From Ornithinibacillus sp047228935 (lineage in GTDB: Bacteria > Bacillota > Bacilli > Bacillales > Amphibacillaceae), in contig NZ_JBFEGG010000003.1 of assembly GCF_047228935.1 (NCBI RefSeq), positions 62,001 to 126,000 of the forward strand: 64,000 nucleotides of DNA. The letters are read 5' to 3'. The notes under the pieces are model-generated. The model ran no database searches and was not told where the DNA came from. It was given only the letters and a program-made list of their open reading frames with translations. A program made the position numbers and the translations under genes. This document shows positions 17,568 to 26,498 of the stretch, in pieces; the stretch's first letter is position 1, and every line of letters starts with the position of its first letter.

Positions 17568-18392
17568 ATGATTTCTAGTCTAGACGGTAAAGTGGTTTTA
17601 AATAATGGTGTGGAAATGCCTGGATTTGGATTAGGAGTTTACAAGGTAGAAGATGGTAACCAGGTGGTCCGGGCTGTTAGAGCTGCTATTGAATCTGGTT
17701 ACCGCCATATTGATACCGCTTCTTTTTATGACAATGAACGTGGGGTAGGTAAGGCGGTAAGCGAATCTGGAATACCTCGAGAGGAGTTATTTATTACTTC
17801 GAAAGTATGGAATGATCAACAAGGCTATGATCTGACTTTGAGAGCATTTGAAGACAGTTTAGAGAAGCTTGGGACAGATTATTTAGACTTATATTTAGTG
17901 CACTGGCCAGTTAGTGGAAAGTTTAAGGAGACGTACCGTGCTTTGGAAAAAATATATGAAGATGGAAGAGTTCGTGCGATAGGGGTTAGTAATTTTCATA
18001 TTCATCATTTAGAAGATTTGCTTGTAGATTGTAATATAAAGCCGGCGGTTAATCAGGTAGAATATCATCCACATTTGACTCAAGTTGAATTAAAAGCCTT
18101 TTGTGAGAAGGAAAATATACAAATGGAAGCCTGGTCCCCTTTAAAACGGGGAAGACTACTAGATGAGCCGACATTAAAAGAGATAGGGGAAAAATATGGT
18201 AAATCCGTAGCACAAATCATTTTGCGTTGGGATATTCAAAATCAGGTTATCACCATACCGAAATCGATTAAGGAAGAACGAATTCGAGAAAATGCCGACA
18301 TCTTTGATTTTGAACTAACTAAAGAAGAAATGACGAAGATTGATGGATTAAATATTAATGAAAGATCTGGCTCGAATCCGGATGATTTTTAA
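17568..18392 (+). CDS. aldo/keto reductase (YtbE/YvgN type)
   Basis: A 274-aa NADPH-dependent reductase with an (alpha/beta)8 barrel. The catalytic tetrad is visible: Asp and Tyr in HIDTASFYDNE, Lys in TSKVWN and His in LYLVHWPV. The C-terminal cofactor loop is IPKSIKEERIRENADIFDFELT. Close relatives in B. subtilis reduce glyoxal, methylglyoxal and other small aldehydes, so detoxification is likely. SD GAAAGGG stands before the ATG. Single-gene unit with a terminator directly behind it. Confidence 0.92.
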   Translation: MISSLDGKVVLNNGVEMPGFGLGVYKVEDGNQVVRAVRAAIESGYRHIDTASFYDNERGVGKAVSESGIPREELFITSKVWNDQQGYDLTLRAFEDSLEKLGTDYLDLYLVHWPVSGKFKETYRALEKIYEDGRVRAIGVSNFHIHHLEDLLVDCNIKPAVNQVEYHPHLTQVELKAFCEKENIQMEAWSPLKRGRLLDEPTLKEIGEKYGKSVAQIILRWDIQNQVITIPKSIKEERIRENADIFDFELTKEEMTKIDGLNINERSGSNPDDF

Positions 18393-18395
18393 TGT

Positions 18396-18427
18396 AGCCT
18401 CCCTGTTGATGAAGCAGGGGGCTTTTT
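18396..18427 (+). terminator. terminator of the aldo/keto reductase gene
   Basis: AGCCTCCCTG (18396-18405) pairs with CAGGGGGCT (18415-18423, one bulge), followed by TTTTT, 4 nt after the stop codon. Confidence 0.85.
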
Positions 18428-18504
18428 GATGTTGATTACCAGAATTTAGGTATATAGAGTGAAAGATTTAAGGTGTATGAGCCTAAAGATAGAAAGAGAG
18501 GTTA

Positions 18505-18681
18505 ATAAAGGTAACAGATAGCGGTTTTCTAATCCCAATTTTGGATATAGAAACCGAAAAAGGTAACAGACATGGGTTCTCTAACCCCAAAATAGAATTA
18601 GGAAGCCAAAAAAGGTAATAGATATGGTCTCTATTTATTAACCCAAACTAAGATGGAGAGGCGGAAAAAGGTAACAGATGC
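18505..18681. repeat. four imperfect tandem repeats of about 50 bp (GGTAACAGA units)
   Basis: AAAGGTAACAGAT-like starts recur at about 18508, 18557, 18608 and 18664. Units are 49-56 bp. Most also carry a TTCTCTAACCCC-like segment and a GGAAGCC-like segment. There is no gene in the unit. Confidence 0.65.
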
Positions 18682-18710
18682 ACTTCGATTTCAAACTCAT
18701 TATGCACAGC

Positions 18711-18950
18711 TATTGGACAAAATCCATATGGAGGGTGGAATGTTGTCCAAAAGAATGTATCTAATAGACAAAAACGGAAAACAAGAAGTAGCTTTTGTCT
18801 ATTAGCAACTTTATATTAGACAAAAATGAAACAAACAAGAGTTTATTGTTTAATAGACTCAATCTATTAGACAAAACAGAGCAGAATAAAGAAAATATGT
18901 CCATTAGATACCAACATGCCTAAAAAGTATATAAATATGTCCAACAGAAT
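18711..18950. repeat. second array of TTGTCYAATAGA repeats
   Basis: TATTGGACAA at 18711, TTGTCCAAAAGA at 18742, TCTAATAGACAA at 18758, TTTGTCTATTAG at 18794, TATTAGACAA at 18812, TAATAGACT at 18851, TATTAGACAAA at 18865, TGTCCATTAGA at 18898 and TGTCCAACAGA at 18938. This is the same motif as at 12992-13192, mixed in orientation. The rest of the 18393-19039 gap holds only the neighbouring repeat and two terminators. Confidence 0.65.
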
Positions 18951-18982
18951 AAAAAACGATTTAACAATGCTTCCAAAACAAA

Positions 18983-19028
18983 ACCCCCTCTATGTATCTA
19001 GACCCAAAGTCTACCTACTTAAAGGGGG
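18983..19028 (-). terminator. terminator of the transketolase gene
   Basis: CCCCCT (18983-18988) pairs with AGGGGG (19022-19028 region), with an inner TAGAC/GTCTA stem. Read on the minus strand it is followed by TTTTGTTTT. It lies 12 nt past the tkt stop. Confidence 0.8.
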
Positions 19029-19039
19029 TAATTAATCAA

Positions 19040-21040
19040 TTATAATACTTCTTCTACAGCTTTCACTACGTTTTCAACTGTAAATCCGTATTGTTCGATA
19101 ACTTCATTTCCAGGTGCTGATGCCCCAAAGCGGTCAATTCCTAAAACTTTTCCGTCTAGGCCGACATAGCGTTCCCAACCAAGTGTTGAGCCCATTTCTA
19201 CTGCTACGCGTGCTTTTACATTAGATGGGATAACACTATTTTTGTATGATGCATCTTGCTTCTCAAAGCGATCCCAAGAAGGCATACTTACAACACGAAC
19301 ATCTATCCCTTTAGCTTTTAATTCACTTTTAGCTTGAACAGCTAATTGAACTTCAGATCCTGTAGCCAATAGAAGTGCATCAGGTGTTTCTTTTTCTGAA
19401 TCGCTGATGATGTATGCTCCTTTTTTAACTCCTTCGTAAGCATGTTCTTTTGTTCCTTCTAATGTAGGAAGTGCTTGCCTAGTTAAGACTAATGCTGTTG
19501 GTGTGTCCGTAGATTCTACTGCTAAACGCCATGCTGCTGCTGTTTCATTACCATCTGCTGGGCGGATAGTAGAAAGTCCAGGCATTGCACGTAATGCTGC
19601 TAGGTGCTCAACTGGTTCATGGGTAGGACCGTCTTCCCCAACTGCGATAGAATCATGTGTTAAGACATATGTTACTGGTTGGTTCATAATTGCCGCTAAG
19701 CGGATAGATGGACGTAAATAGTCATTGAATACGAAGAATGTACCACCATAAACTTTTAATCCTCCGTGTAATGCCATACCGTTTAAAGCAGCACCCATTG
19801 CATGTTCACGTACACCGAACCAGATGTTTCGTCCTGTATAATCATTTCTAGTAAAGTCTTCCTCACCGTTAATAGTAGTTTTGTTAGAACCAGCAAGATC
19901 GGCACTTCCACCTAGGAAGTTAGGCACAGCCTTTGCAACAGCATTTAAAACTTTTCCAGAAGATTCACGTGTTGCAAGTTTATCTTTACCTGCTTCGAAT
20001 GTAGGAATAGAGGATTCCCATCCTTCAGGAAGCTCACCATTGATTGCAAGCTTGAACTCTTTTGCTAATTCTGGATATTGTTCTTCATATTGACCAAGTA
20101 AAGAATTCCATGCTGCTTCTTTTTCTACACCAGATTTTACCACTTTTTCATTGAAATCAGCATAAACTTCTTCTGGTACGTGGAAAGGTTCATGTTCCCA
20201 ACCGTAAAAGTCTTTTGTTAGTTTTACTTCGTCTTCACCTAGTGGAGCACCATGAACGGCAGAGGATGCTGATTTATTCGGTGAACCGTACCCGATTATC
20301 GTTTTAATTTCGATAAGGGTAGGTTGTTCACTGTTCGCTTGAGCAGTACTGATAGCTTTTTTAATTTCTTCTATATTTGTCCCATCTTCTACATATAATA
20401 CTTGCCAGCCAAGTGCTTTGAAACGCTCTTGTGTGTTTTCTGAGAAGGAGCGATTAAGGTCTCCATCTAGTGAAATATCGTTTGAATCGTAAAGAACGAT
20501 TAATTTTCCAAGTCCTAAATGACCTGCAAGGGAAGCGGCTTCATGGGAGATTCCTTCCATTAAGTCCCCATCACCAACTAATGAATACGTGTAATGGTCT
20601 ACAACAGGTAAGTTTTCTTTATTATATTTACTTGCTAAATGACGTTCTGCCATTGCCATTCCGACTGCCATAGCGATTCCTTGCCCTAATGGACCAGTGG
20701 TAGCTTCTACACCATCTGTATGGTTTACCTCAGGATGTCCTGGTGTTTTAGAACCCCATTGTCTAAAGTTTTTCAAGTCATCAATTGTTACCTGATAGCC
20801 TGATAAATGAAGTAAGCTATATAAAAGCATAGAACCATGACCAGCAGATAGGATAAAGCGGTCACGATTAAACCATTTAGAGTTTTTCGGATTGTGATTC
20901 ATAAAATCTGTCCAAAGCGTATACGCCATAGGTGCCGCTCCCATTGGCAATCCAGGGTGTCCAGAGTTTGCTTTCTCAATGGCGTCGATTGATAACGTTC
21001 GGATCGCATTAATCGATAATTGTTCAACAGAATTAGTCAT
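19040..21040 (-). CDS. tkt: transketolase
   Basis: A 666-aa thiamine-diphosphate enzyme of the non-oxidative pentose phosphate pathway. It moves two-carbon units between ketose and aldose phosphates in the cytoplasm. The TPP motif is GDGDLMEGISHEAASLAG (residues about 155-172). GHPGLPMGAAP, GPLGQGIAMAVGMA, the pyrimidine domain (FGVREHAMGAALNG) and a C-terminal domain are all present at full length. SD AAAGGAGA lies 9 nt upstream. It is divergent from glpX, so two sugar-phosphate enzymes share the 254-nt intergenic region. Confidence 0.97.
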   Translation of the reverse strand: MTNSVEQLSINAIRTLSIDAIEKANSGHPGLPMGAAPMAYTLWTDFMNHNPKNSKWFNRDRFILSAGHGSMLLYSLLHLSGYQVTIDDLKNFRQWGSKTPGHPEVNHTDGVEATTGPLGQGIAMAVGMAMAERHLASKYNKENLPVVDHYTYSLVGDGDLMEGISHEAASLAGHLGLGKLIVLYDSNDISLDGDLNRSFSENTQERFKALGWQVLYVEDGTNIEEIKKAISTAQANSEQPTLIEIKTIIGYGSPNKSASSAVHGAPLGEDEVKLTKDFYGWEHEPFHVPEEVYADFNEKVVKSGVEKEAAWNSLLGQYEEQYPELAKEFKLAINGELPEGWESSIPTFEAGKDKLATRESSGKVLNAVAKAVPNFLGGSADLAGSNKTTINGEEDFTRNDYTGRNIWFGVREHAMGAALNGMALHGGLKVYGGTFFVFNDYLRPSIRLAAIMNQPVTYVLTHDSIAVGEDGPTHEPVEHLAALRAMPGLSTIRPADGNETAAAWRLAVESTDTPTALVLTRQALPTLEGTKEHAYEGVKKGAYIISDSEKETPDALLLATGSEVQLAVQAKSELKAKGIDVRVVSMPSWDRFEKQDASYKNSVIPSNVKARVAVEMGSTLGWERYVGLDGKVLGIDRFGASAPGNEVIEQYGFTVENVVKAVEEVL

Positions 21041-21294
21041 TTCTAATAATCTCCTTTTCTATGTAACAAGATAGGTTAAATGAATTAATTATCACAGATT
21101 AATAGTATAACGAAAAAAGTCGAATAACAAGGATTTACATGTAAATAGTGGAATCCTTTTTTACTAATTTTTTTCCAAAGTATATACGAAGCGAAAAACA
21201 AATTAAGTTATCCAGTACAGTATAGAAATTTCATCTATAATATAGTATAGTTTGATAGGAACATAAGCTGATATATAACAACGGGGTGTGACGA

Positions 21295-22248
21295 GTGTAT
21301 CATTTATTAAGTGATTTTCTAAAGGTGACGGAAGAAGCAGCTATTCAAGCACTACCATGGGTTGGTAGTGGGGACAAAAATGGGGCTGACCAAGCAGCGA
21401 CGTCAGCAATGCGTAATCAGTTGAATCAAATGAAGATGAATAGTGTCGTTGTCATTGGTGAGGGAGAAATTGATGAGGCACCAATGCTTTATATTAATGA
21501 AAAAGTCGGAAAAGGTTATGGGGAAGAATTAGATATTGCAGTCGATCCGATTGATGGCACAACGCCAACAGTTGAGGGAAAAGATAATGGTATCGCTGTT
21601 ATTGCTGCGGCTCCTAGGGGATCATTATTACATGCACCTGACATGTATATGGAGAAAATGGTAGTAGGCAAGGAAGCAAGTGGTGTTATTGATTTAGAAG
21701 CACCACTTTTACAAAATTTAAAGGCTGTAGCAAAAGTAAAAAATAAACGGTTGGACGAGCTAACGGTCTTAATTCAAGACCGTCCTAGACATGCGGATGC
21801 TATACGAATCATGAGAGATAATGGAGTTACAGTAGAATTGTTTCAAGATGGAGATATATTAAAAGCACTATTACCATGTATGAAACCAGATAAATACGAT
21901 ATGCTGTACAACATTGGTGGAGCACCTGAAGGCGTATTATCTGCAGTAGCTGTAAAATGTCTTGGTGGGGAAATGCAGGCTAGACTAAAGTTTCGTAATG
22001 AAGAGGAGTATAATCGTTGCTTAGGAATGGGATTTGCCGATCCAAAAGCAACTTTACAACATCAAGATTTAATGGCAAGTGAGGAAGGGCTATTTGTTGC
22101 AACTGCTATCACCAATACAGTTTTCCTGAAAGGTATTAAAATGGAATCTACTAAATATAGAACCCAATCACTGGTGATTGATAATGGGATGAAGGATTTT
22201 AAGATAGTTGAATCTGTTAAGGAAGTCGTTCATTCTTCGACTCTGTGA
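21295..22248 (+). CDS. glpX: class II fructose-1,6-bisphosphatase
   Basis: A 317-aa GlpX-type phosphatase that converts fructose 1,6-bisphosphate to fructose 6-phosphate in gluconeogenesis. Metal and substrate motifs are IGEGEIDEAPMLY (the Glu cluster) and DPIDGTTPTVEGKDNGIAV. YNIGGAPEGVLSAVA lies in the C-terminal half. Start is GTG with GGGGTG upstream. Length is normal for the family. In some species GlpX also acts on sedoheptulose bisphosphate, which would fit beside transketolase, but the sequence does not decide this. Confidence 0.94.
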   Translation: MYHLLSDFLKVTEEAAIQALPWVGSGDKNGADQAATSAMRNQLNQMKMNSVVVIGEGEIDEAPMLYINEKVGKGYGEELDIAVDPIDGTTPTVEGKDNGIAVIAAAPRGSLLHAPDMYMEKMVVGKEASGVIDLEAPLLQNLKAVAKVKNKRLDELTVLIQDRPRHADAIRIMRDNGVTVELFQDGDILKALLPCMKPDKYDMLYNIGGAPEGVLSAVAVKCLGGEMQARLKFRNEEEYNRCLGMGFADPKATLQHQDLMASEEGLFVATAITNTVFLKGIKMESTKYRTQSLVIDNGMKDFKIVESVKEVVHSSTL

Positions 22249-22548
22249 AAATTTAGTATAAGTTAGTAACCTAATACAGTCCCTCACTACTTATAAATTG
22301 TAAAGTGTTGAGGGATTGTTGTTTAATCTATTAGTTGAAATATTAAATCATATGACTTCTCAATTCATTAGTTTTTTGGTTTACTATAAATTGAACCTAA
22401 ATGATAGCGTTTTCAATAATGGCTGTACTAAGATGCCACAACTGGTAGGCAAAGGATTCTCTAATTTGAGAAAGATTATATTAGTTGCTAGTTGTAAATT
22501 TTTTACTATATAGTGTTATTAATGATCATGCGTGAAAGGGAGATAAGA
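22249..22548. other. intergenic region, glpX terminator and regulator leader
   Basis: The glpX terminator is at 22281-22316. The rest is AT-rich leader for the SorC gene. A 65-codon open frame at 22316-22513 has no SD and no plausible protein character and is not called. Confidence 0.5.
22281..22316 (+). terminator. terminator of glpX
   Basis: CCCTCA (22281-22286) with TACTT pairs with AAAGT and TGAGGG (22309-22314), then ATTGTTGTTT. Confidence 0.7.
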
Positions 22549-23499
22549 TTGGTAAATTGGGAAGAAAGAAGGCAGTTGGTAAAAATTGCGGATTTATATT
22601 ATGAAGAAAACTGGACCCAGGAACAAATAGCCAAGAAGATGTCTGTTTCCAGACCAATTATTTCAAAGGCTCTTCAAAGGGCAAAAGAAATAGGCATAGT
22701 TGAGGTATATATAAAGGATGAAACCATGCAAACTGTTAGTCTTGAGAAAAGACTGGAAGAAGAGTTTAATCTGCAAGATGCTAAGGTGGTTCCATCCCAT
22801 TCTAATAAAGCGGATCTAACGGTACAATCTGTAGGACGTGCAGCTGCTAACTACGTTTATAAAAATAGCAAACATATCAATAGTATCGGAATATCCTGGG
22901 GGGAAACCCTTACTACCTTTGTACAAGAATACCCATATGAATTAAAGGAAGATATAAAGGTTGTTCCACTTGAAGGTGGAATGGGAAGGAAGAAAGTAGA
23001 GATTCATGCTAACCAATTGGCTTATGAATTAGCTAAGAAAATGGGAGCGGAATATTCCTTATTATATGCACCGGCAATCGTTGAGTCGGAGGAATTATTG
23101 AATCATTTACTTAGTATGGAAGACATTAATTCTGTTATTGAAGAAGGTAAACATGTTGATATGGCGTTAATTAGCCTTGGTAACCCATTTGAAAATTCTA
23201 CTCTAAAGAGTTTAGGATATATAGATGATCATGAGATTCAACAGCTTCGTGATTTAGGAGTAGTGGGAGATATAGGATTCAGATTTTTTGATAGTCTGGG
23301 TAATAAGGTTGAAAACCCTTTTGACAAAAAAATAGTAGGCATGTCACTTGATGACATAAAGAATATTGATAAGGTCATAGCGATAGTTTCCGGTACGTAT
23401 AAGGCAGATGCCTTACTAGCTATGCTTAGAGGTGGATATATTGATGTGTTAGTTACAGATGAAGATACTGCAACAACAGTTATTAGGAAAAACAGATAA
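22549..23499 (+). CDS. SorC/DeoR-type sugar-binding transcriptional regulator
   Basis: A 316-aa regulator. Residues about 18-55 form a helix-turn-helix (WTQEQIAKKMSVSRPIISKALQRAKEIGIV). Residues 60-316 form the SorC effector domain (GISWGETLTTFVQ, VPLEGGMGRK, LYAPAIVES), which binds phosphorylated sugars in the family. The open frame reaches 22513, but TTG at 22549 is preferred because AAAGGGAG lies 6 nt before it and the protein then starts as relatives do. It precedes the PTS operon. The direct-repeat operators at 23587-23618 and 26618-26649 are its likely targets; CggR, a relative, also binds direct repeats. Confidence 0.88.
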   Translation: MVNWEERRQLVKIADLYYEENWTQEQIAKKMSVSRPIISKALQRAKEIGIVEVYIKDETMQTVSLEKRLEEEFNLQDAKVVPSHSNKADLTVQSVGRAAANYVYKNSKHINSIGISWGETLTTFVQEYPYELKEDIKVVPLEGGMGRKKVEIHANQLAYELAKKMGAEYSLLYAPAIVESEELLNHLLSMEDINSVIEEGKHVDMALISLGNPFENSTLKSLGYIDDHEIQQLRDLGVVGDIGFRFFDSLGNKVENPFDKKIVGMSLDDIKNIDKVIAIVSGTYKADALLAMLRGGYIDVLVTDEDTATTVIRKNR

Positions 23500-23524
23500 T
23501 GGGCATTCCATATCTGTTTTTTTT
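23490..23524 (+). terminator. terminator of the SorC-type regulator gene
   Basis: AACAGATA (23491-23498) pairs with TATCTGTT (23511-23518), followed by a run of T. The stem overlaps the last codons and the stop of the gene. Confidence 0.85.
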
Positions 23525-23556
23525 GTGAACAAATAGTGAGTAAATTGAAAATTATA

Positions 23557-23585
23557 TTGACAACAATTTTAAAAGAGGTTATCAT
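23557..23585 (+). promoter_or_regulatory. sigma-A promoter of the PTS operon
   Basis: TTGACA (23557-23562), 17-nt spacer, TATCAT (23580-23585). The direct-repeat operator begins one nt after the -10 box. Confidence 0.8.
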
Positions 23586-23586
23586 T

Positions 23587-23618
23587 TTTACAAACGTAAC
23601 ACCTTATAACAAATGTAA
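23587..23618. promoter_or_regulatory. direct-repeat operator of the PTS operon
   Basis: Two direct repeats, ACAAACGTAA (23590-23599) and ACAAATGTAA (23609-23618), 19 bp apart. TTTACAAAYGTAACAC and AACAAATGTAA are shared with the site at 26618-26649, with the same spacing and the same distance from the -10 box. Confidence 0.8.
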
Positions 23619-23674
23619 TTATCTTTTAATTCTGTTTTTTGTAAGGGCTTAAAAATGTAGGAGGGAGGAAAACT

Positions 23675-24157
23675 ATGAGTTTTAATAAAGTAATCTCTGA
23701 AGAGCTAGTTTTTTTTCTAGATGTAAGTAGTAAGGATGAGTTGTTTGAAATAATGTTTCAAAAGTTATATGAAAGAGGGATCGTGAAAACTAGTTATTTA
23801 AAAGCTATTACATTAAGAGAGGAAGAGTTCCCCACTGGATTAGCTACAGAGACTTTAGGTGTTGCCCTACCACATACAGATCCCGAACATGTAAATGAAG
23901 AAGCAATCTGTATTGGAATATTAAAAGAACCAGTCCCATTCCGGCATATGGGCATGGGAAATCAGGAAGTAAATGTACAATTAGTATTTATGTTAGCACT
24001 AAAGAAGCCTGAGAATCAATTAGAAGTGTTACAAACAGTGATTGGCTTGATTCAAAATAAAGATTTTTTGAAAGCGTTAACAAACAGTGATTTGAAAAGT
24101 GAAGTAATTGATTCAATTCTAAAGTTTACAGAGGGATCCGTAACAAATAATAAATAA
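23675..24157 (+). CDS. PTS IIA component, galactitol/fructose type
   Basis: A 160-aa cytoplasmic phosphocarrier of the PTS_EIIA type-2 family. It takes phosphate from HPr and passes it to the IIB protein. The active histidine is His67 in GVALPHTDPEHV. SD GGAGGGAGG lies 7 nt before the ATG. It is the first gene of the operon IIA-IIC-AraD-like-IIB, behind the SorC regulator. Sequence features resemble GatA, but the transported sugar need not be galactitol. Confidence 0.9.
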   Translation: MSFNKVISEELVFFLDVSSKDELFEIMFQKLYERGIVKTSYLKAITLREEEFPTGLATETLGVALPHTDPEHVNEEAICIGILKEPVPFRHMGMGNQEVNVQLVFMLALKKPENQLEVLQTVIGLIQNKDFLKALTNSDLKSEVIDSILKFTEGSVTNNK

Positions 24158-24183
24158 ATTATAAGTTGGATGGAGGAAAAATG

Positions 24184-25536
24184 ATGGAATTCTTACAGTG
24201 GTTTGTTGATCTTGGAGCAAGTGTCATGCTTCCGATAATTATCTTTGTTTTTGCATTAATTCTAGGATCAAAACCAGGTAAAGCATTTCGCTCTGGTTTA
24301 ACTGTTGGTATAGGTTTTATTGGATTAAATCTAGTCATAGGATTACTAACAGATAGTTTAGGTCCAGCAGCTCAAGCAATGGTAGATAATTTTGGATTTC
24401 AATTAAACACCATTGATGTTGGGTGGCCAGCAGCTGCCGCAATTTCTTACGGAACTGCATTGGGGAGTTTAGCAATTCCACTTGGTATTGCAGCTAACGT
24501 TATCTTGCTGGGTATCGGGCTAACAAGAACGTTGAATGTTGACGTTTGGGATTATTGGCACTGTGCTTTTACAGGTTCACTAGTCTATGCGCTCACAGGT
24601 GATTTTGGTCTAGCAATTTTAACTATTATTGTTCATATTTTACTAATTTTCTTCTTAGGAGACGTACTTGCTAAGTACATTGAGAAATTTTATGGATTCA
24701 AAAATATTACATTCCCACATGGGGCATCAGCACCTTCATTTTTAGTGGCTTTACCTTTTAACTGGTTATTTGATCGTATCCCTGGCTTTAATAAATTGGA
24801 AGCAAATCCTGAGACAATCCAAAAAAGGATGGGAATCTTCGGTGATTCAACAGTTATGGGGGTTATGATTGGTATCGTTATTGGTATTTTAGCTGGCTAT
24901 AATGTTTCCGAAGTACTACAGCTTTCTGTACAGACTGGTGCGGTGATGATGTTAATGCCTAGAATGGTAGCTTTATTAATGGAAGGCTTATCTCCTGTAT
25001 CTGAAGCGGCAGGGAACTTTGTAAAGAAACGCTTCCCAGGAAGAGATTTATATATTGGTATGGATAGTGCATTATCAGTAGGACATCCGGCAGTGCTTTC
25101 AGCATCACTGATAATCGTTCCGGTAACTTTATTCCTAGCTGTGTTTCTTCCAGGTAATACCGTTTTACCATTTGGTGACTTAGCAACTATTCCATTTCTA
25201 ATTTGTTTAATGGTACCTGTATTTAGAGGAAATATAATCCGTACAGTGATAGCAGGTTCAGTATATATCGCAGTTGGCCTTTATATTGCAACATGGGTAT
25301 CTCCATTGTTTACGGATGCAGCTATTGCAGCGAACTTTGATATGGGATCTAATACAAGCATTTCTGCACTAGTTGACGGTGCAGTATGGACAACATTCGT
25401 ATTCGTATGGCTGCCAAAAGTATTTAGCTGGTGGGGTATAGGCTTACTCGGTCTAATCATCCTAGGTGGTTTAATTTATGTAAATAAAATTAAGCCGAAG
25501 AAGCAGATTAAAACTTCTGATGAAGGAGTGGCATAA
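24184..25536 (+). CDS. PTS IIC component, galactitol type
   Basis: A 450-aa membrane permease of the EIIC-GAT family with about nine to eleven hydrophobic segments and full family length. Typical stretches are GLNLVIGLLTDSLGPAAQAMV, WPAAAAISYGTALG, and LPFGDLATIPFLICLMVP with FRGN. GGAGG at 24172-24176 favours the ATG at 24184 (7 nt) over that at 24181 (4 nt). It transports and, with IIA and IIB, phosphorylates a polyol or ketose. Substrate is undetermined. Confidence 0.9.
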   Translation: MEFLQWFVDLGASVMLPIIIFVFALILGSKPGKAFRSGLTVGIGFIGLNLVIGLLTDSLGPAAQAMVDNFGFQLNTIDVGWPAAAAISYGTALGSLAIPLGIAANVILLGIGLTRTLNVDVWDYWHCAFTGSLVYALTGDFGLAILTIIVHILLIFFLGDVLAKYIEKFYGFKNITFPHGASAPSFLVALPFNWLFDRIPGFNKLEANPETIQKRMGIFGDSTVMGVMIGIVIGILAGYNVSEVLQLSVQTGAVMMLMPRMVALLMEGLSPVSEAAGNFVKKRFPGRDLYIGMDSALSVGHPAVLSASLIIVPVTLFLAVFLPGNTVLPFGDLATIPFLICLMVPVFRGNIIRTVIAGSVYIAVGLYIATWVSPLFTDAAIAANFDMGSNTSISALVDGAVWTTFVFVWLPKVFSWWGIGLLGLIILGGLIYVNKIKPKKQIKTSDEGVA

Positions 25537-26184
25537 ATGTATGATGCCTTACGAACGGAAGTATGTTTGGCCAATAAAAAACTGAAAGAGAATGGATTAG
25601 TACGCTGGACTAGTGGAAATGTTAGCTGTCGTATTCCAGATACCAATCTAGTTATCATTAAGCCTAGTGGTCTAGATTTTGATGACTTAACTCCTGAGAA
25701 TATGGTCATTGTTGATCTTGATGGAAATGTGGTAGAAGGTGATTTGAAACCGTCTGTTGACACATCAAGTCATCTCTATGTCTATAAGCATAAGGAGGAT
25801 GTTGGAAGTGTTATTCACACGCATTCGCCATTTGCTACTAGTTTTGCCATAGCTGGAATAAGCATTCCAAGCTATACGACAACTGCTGCTAATGTTTTCA
25901 AATATAGTGTCCCTTGCTCGGATTTTGCATCTATTGGAAACGAAGAAATTGGTAGGGAAATTGTGGAAAATATAGGTGATTCACCAGCAGTTCTATTAAA
26001 GAATCATGGCGTGTTTACTGTTGGAAAAACAATCAATAAAGCATTGAAGGCAGCTGTTATCTTAGAAGAAACAGCAGAATATGCATACTATGCATTACAA
26101 CTTAATCCAACCATCAAGCCGCTGCCGCATGATGTAATAGAAATGTGTCATGATTTTTATGCAACATCTTATGGTCAAAAATAA
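25537..26184 (+). CDS. class II aldolase/adducin family protein, AraD- or FucA-like
   Basis: A 215-aa zinc enzyme. Zinc ligands are the two His of VIHTHSPFA and the His of KNHGVF. The upstream motif is PSVDTSSHLYVYKH, where FucA-type aldolases usually have Glu (SSEWRFH) and AraD-type L-ribulose-5-phosphate 4-epimerases have SSDTPTH, so the Asp favours an epimerase-like member. It starts directly after the IIC stop and lies inside the PTS operon, so it should act on the phosphorylated product. Both aldol cleavage and 4-epimerisation remain possible. Confidence 0.85.
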   Translation: MYDALRTEVCLANKKLKENGLVRWTSGNVSCRIPDTNLVIIKPSGLDFDDLTPENMVIVDLDGNVVEGDLKPSVDTSSHLYVYKHKEDVGSVIHTHSPFATSFAIAGISIPSYTTTAANVFKYSVPCSDFASIGNEEIGREIVENIGDSPAVLLKNHGVFTVGKTINKALKAAVILEETAEYAYYALQLNPTIKPLPHDVIEMCHDFYATSYGQK

Positions 26185-26204
26185 AATGCTAGGGGGAATT
26201 TAAC

Positions 26205-26489
26205 ATGAAAAAATTATTAATTATGTGTGGTACAGGAATTGCAACTTCAACAGTAGTAACAGGAAAGGTGAAAGATTGGTTAAAAGAGAATGGATTTGAA
26301 GATAAAGTACAACTTTATCAGTCTAAAATTTCTGATGAAATAAATAGAATTGATGATTATGATGTAGTGATTTCAACTACATTAACCCCGGATAATGTAA
26401 AAGATAAAGTGATTGATGGTGTACCATTGTTAACTGGTTTCGGTATTGAAGACATGTATGAACAAGTAAAACAAAAATTAAATAATTAA
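26205..26489 (+). CDS. PTS IIB component, galactitol type
   Basis: A 94-aa cytoplasmic PTS_IIB protein. The phosphorylated cysteine is Cys8 in IMCGTGIATST, the P-loop typical of the lactose/galactitol IIB fold. SD AGGGGGA lies before the ATG. Last gene of the operon; a stem-loop follows. The order IIA-IIC-enzyme-IIB, with IIB last and apart from IIC, is unusual. Confidence 0.92.
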   Translation: MKKLLIMCGTGIATSTVVTGKVKDWLKENGFEDKVQLYQSKISDEINRIDDYDVVISTTLTPDNVKDKVIDGVPLLTGFGIEDMYEQVKQKLNN

Positions 26490-26498
26490 TAAAAAAAG

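Noticed and set aside
18505..18950. Possible CRISPR array
   Set aside because: Units are degenerate, mixed in orientation, with uneven spacing and no unique equal-length spacers, and no cas genes are present.
22316..22513. 65-codon plus-strand frame after glpX
   Set aside because: No SD, hydrophobic low-quality sequence, and its start overlaps the end of the glpX terminator region. It is treated as leader DNA.
23675..26489. Complete galactitol catabolic operon
   Set aside because: No polyol-phosphate dehydrogenase or tagatose-type aldolase is present. Only the PTS proteins resemble the galactitol family.
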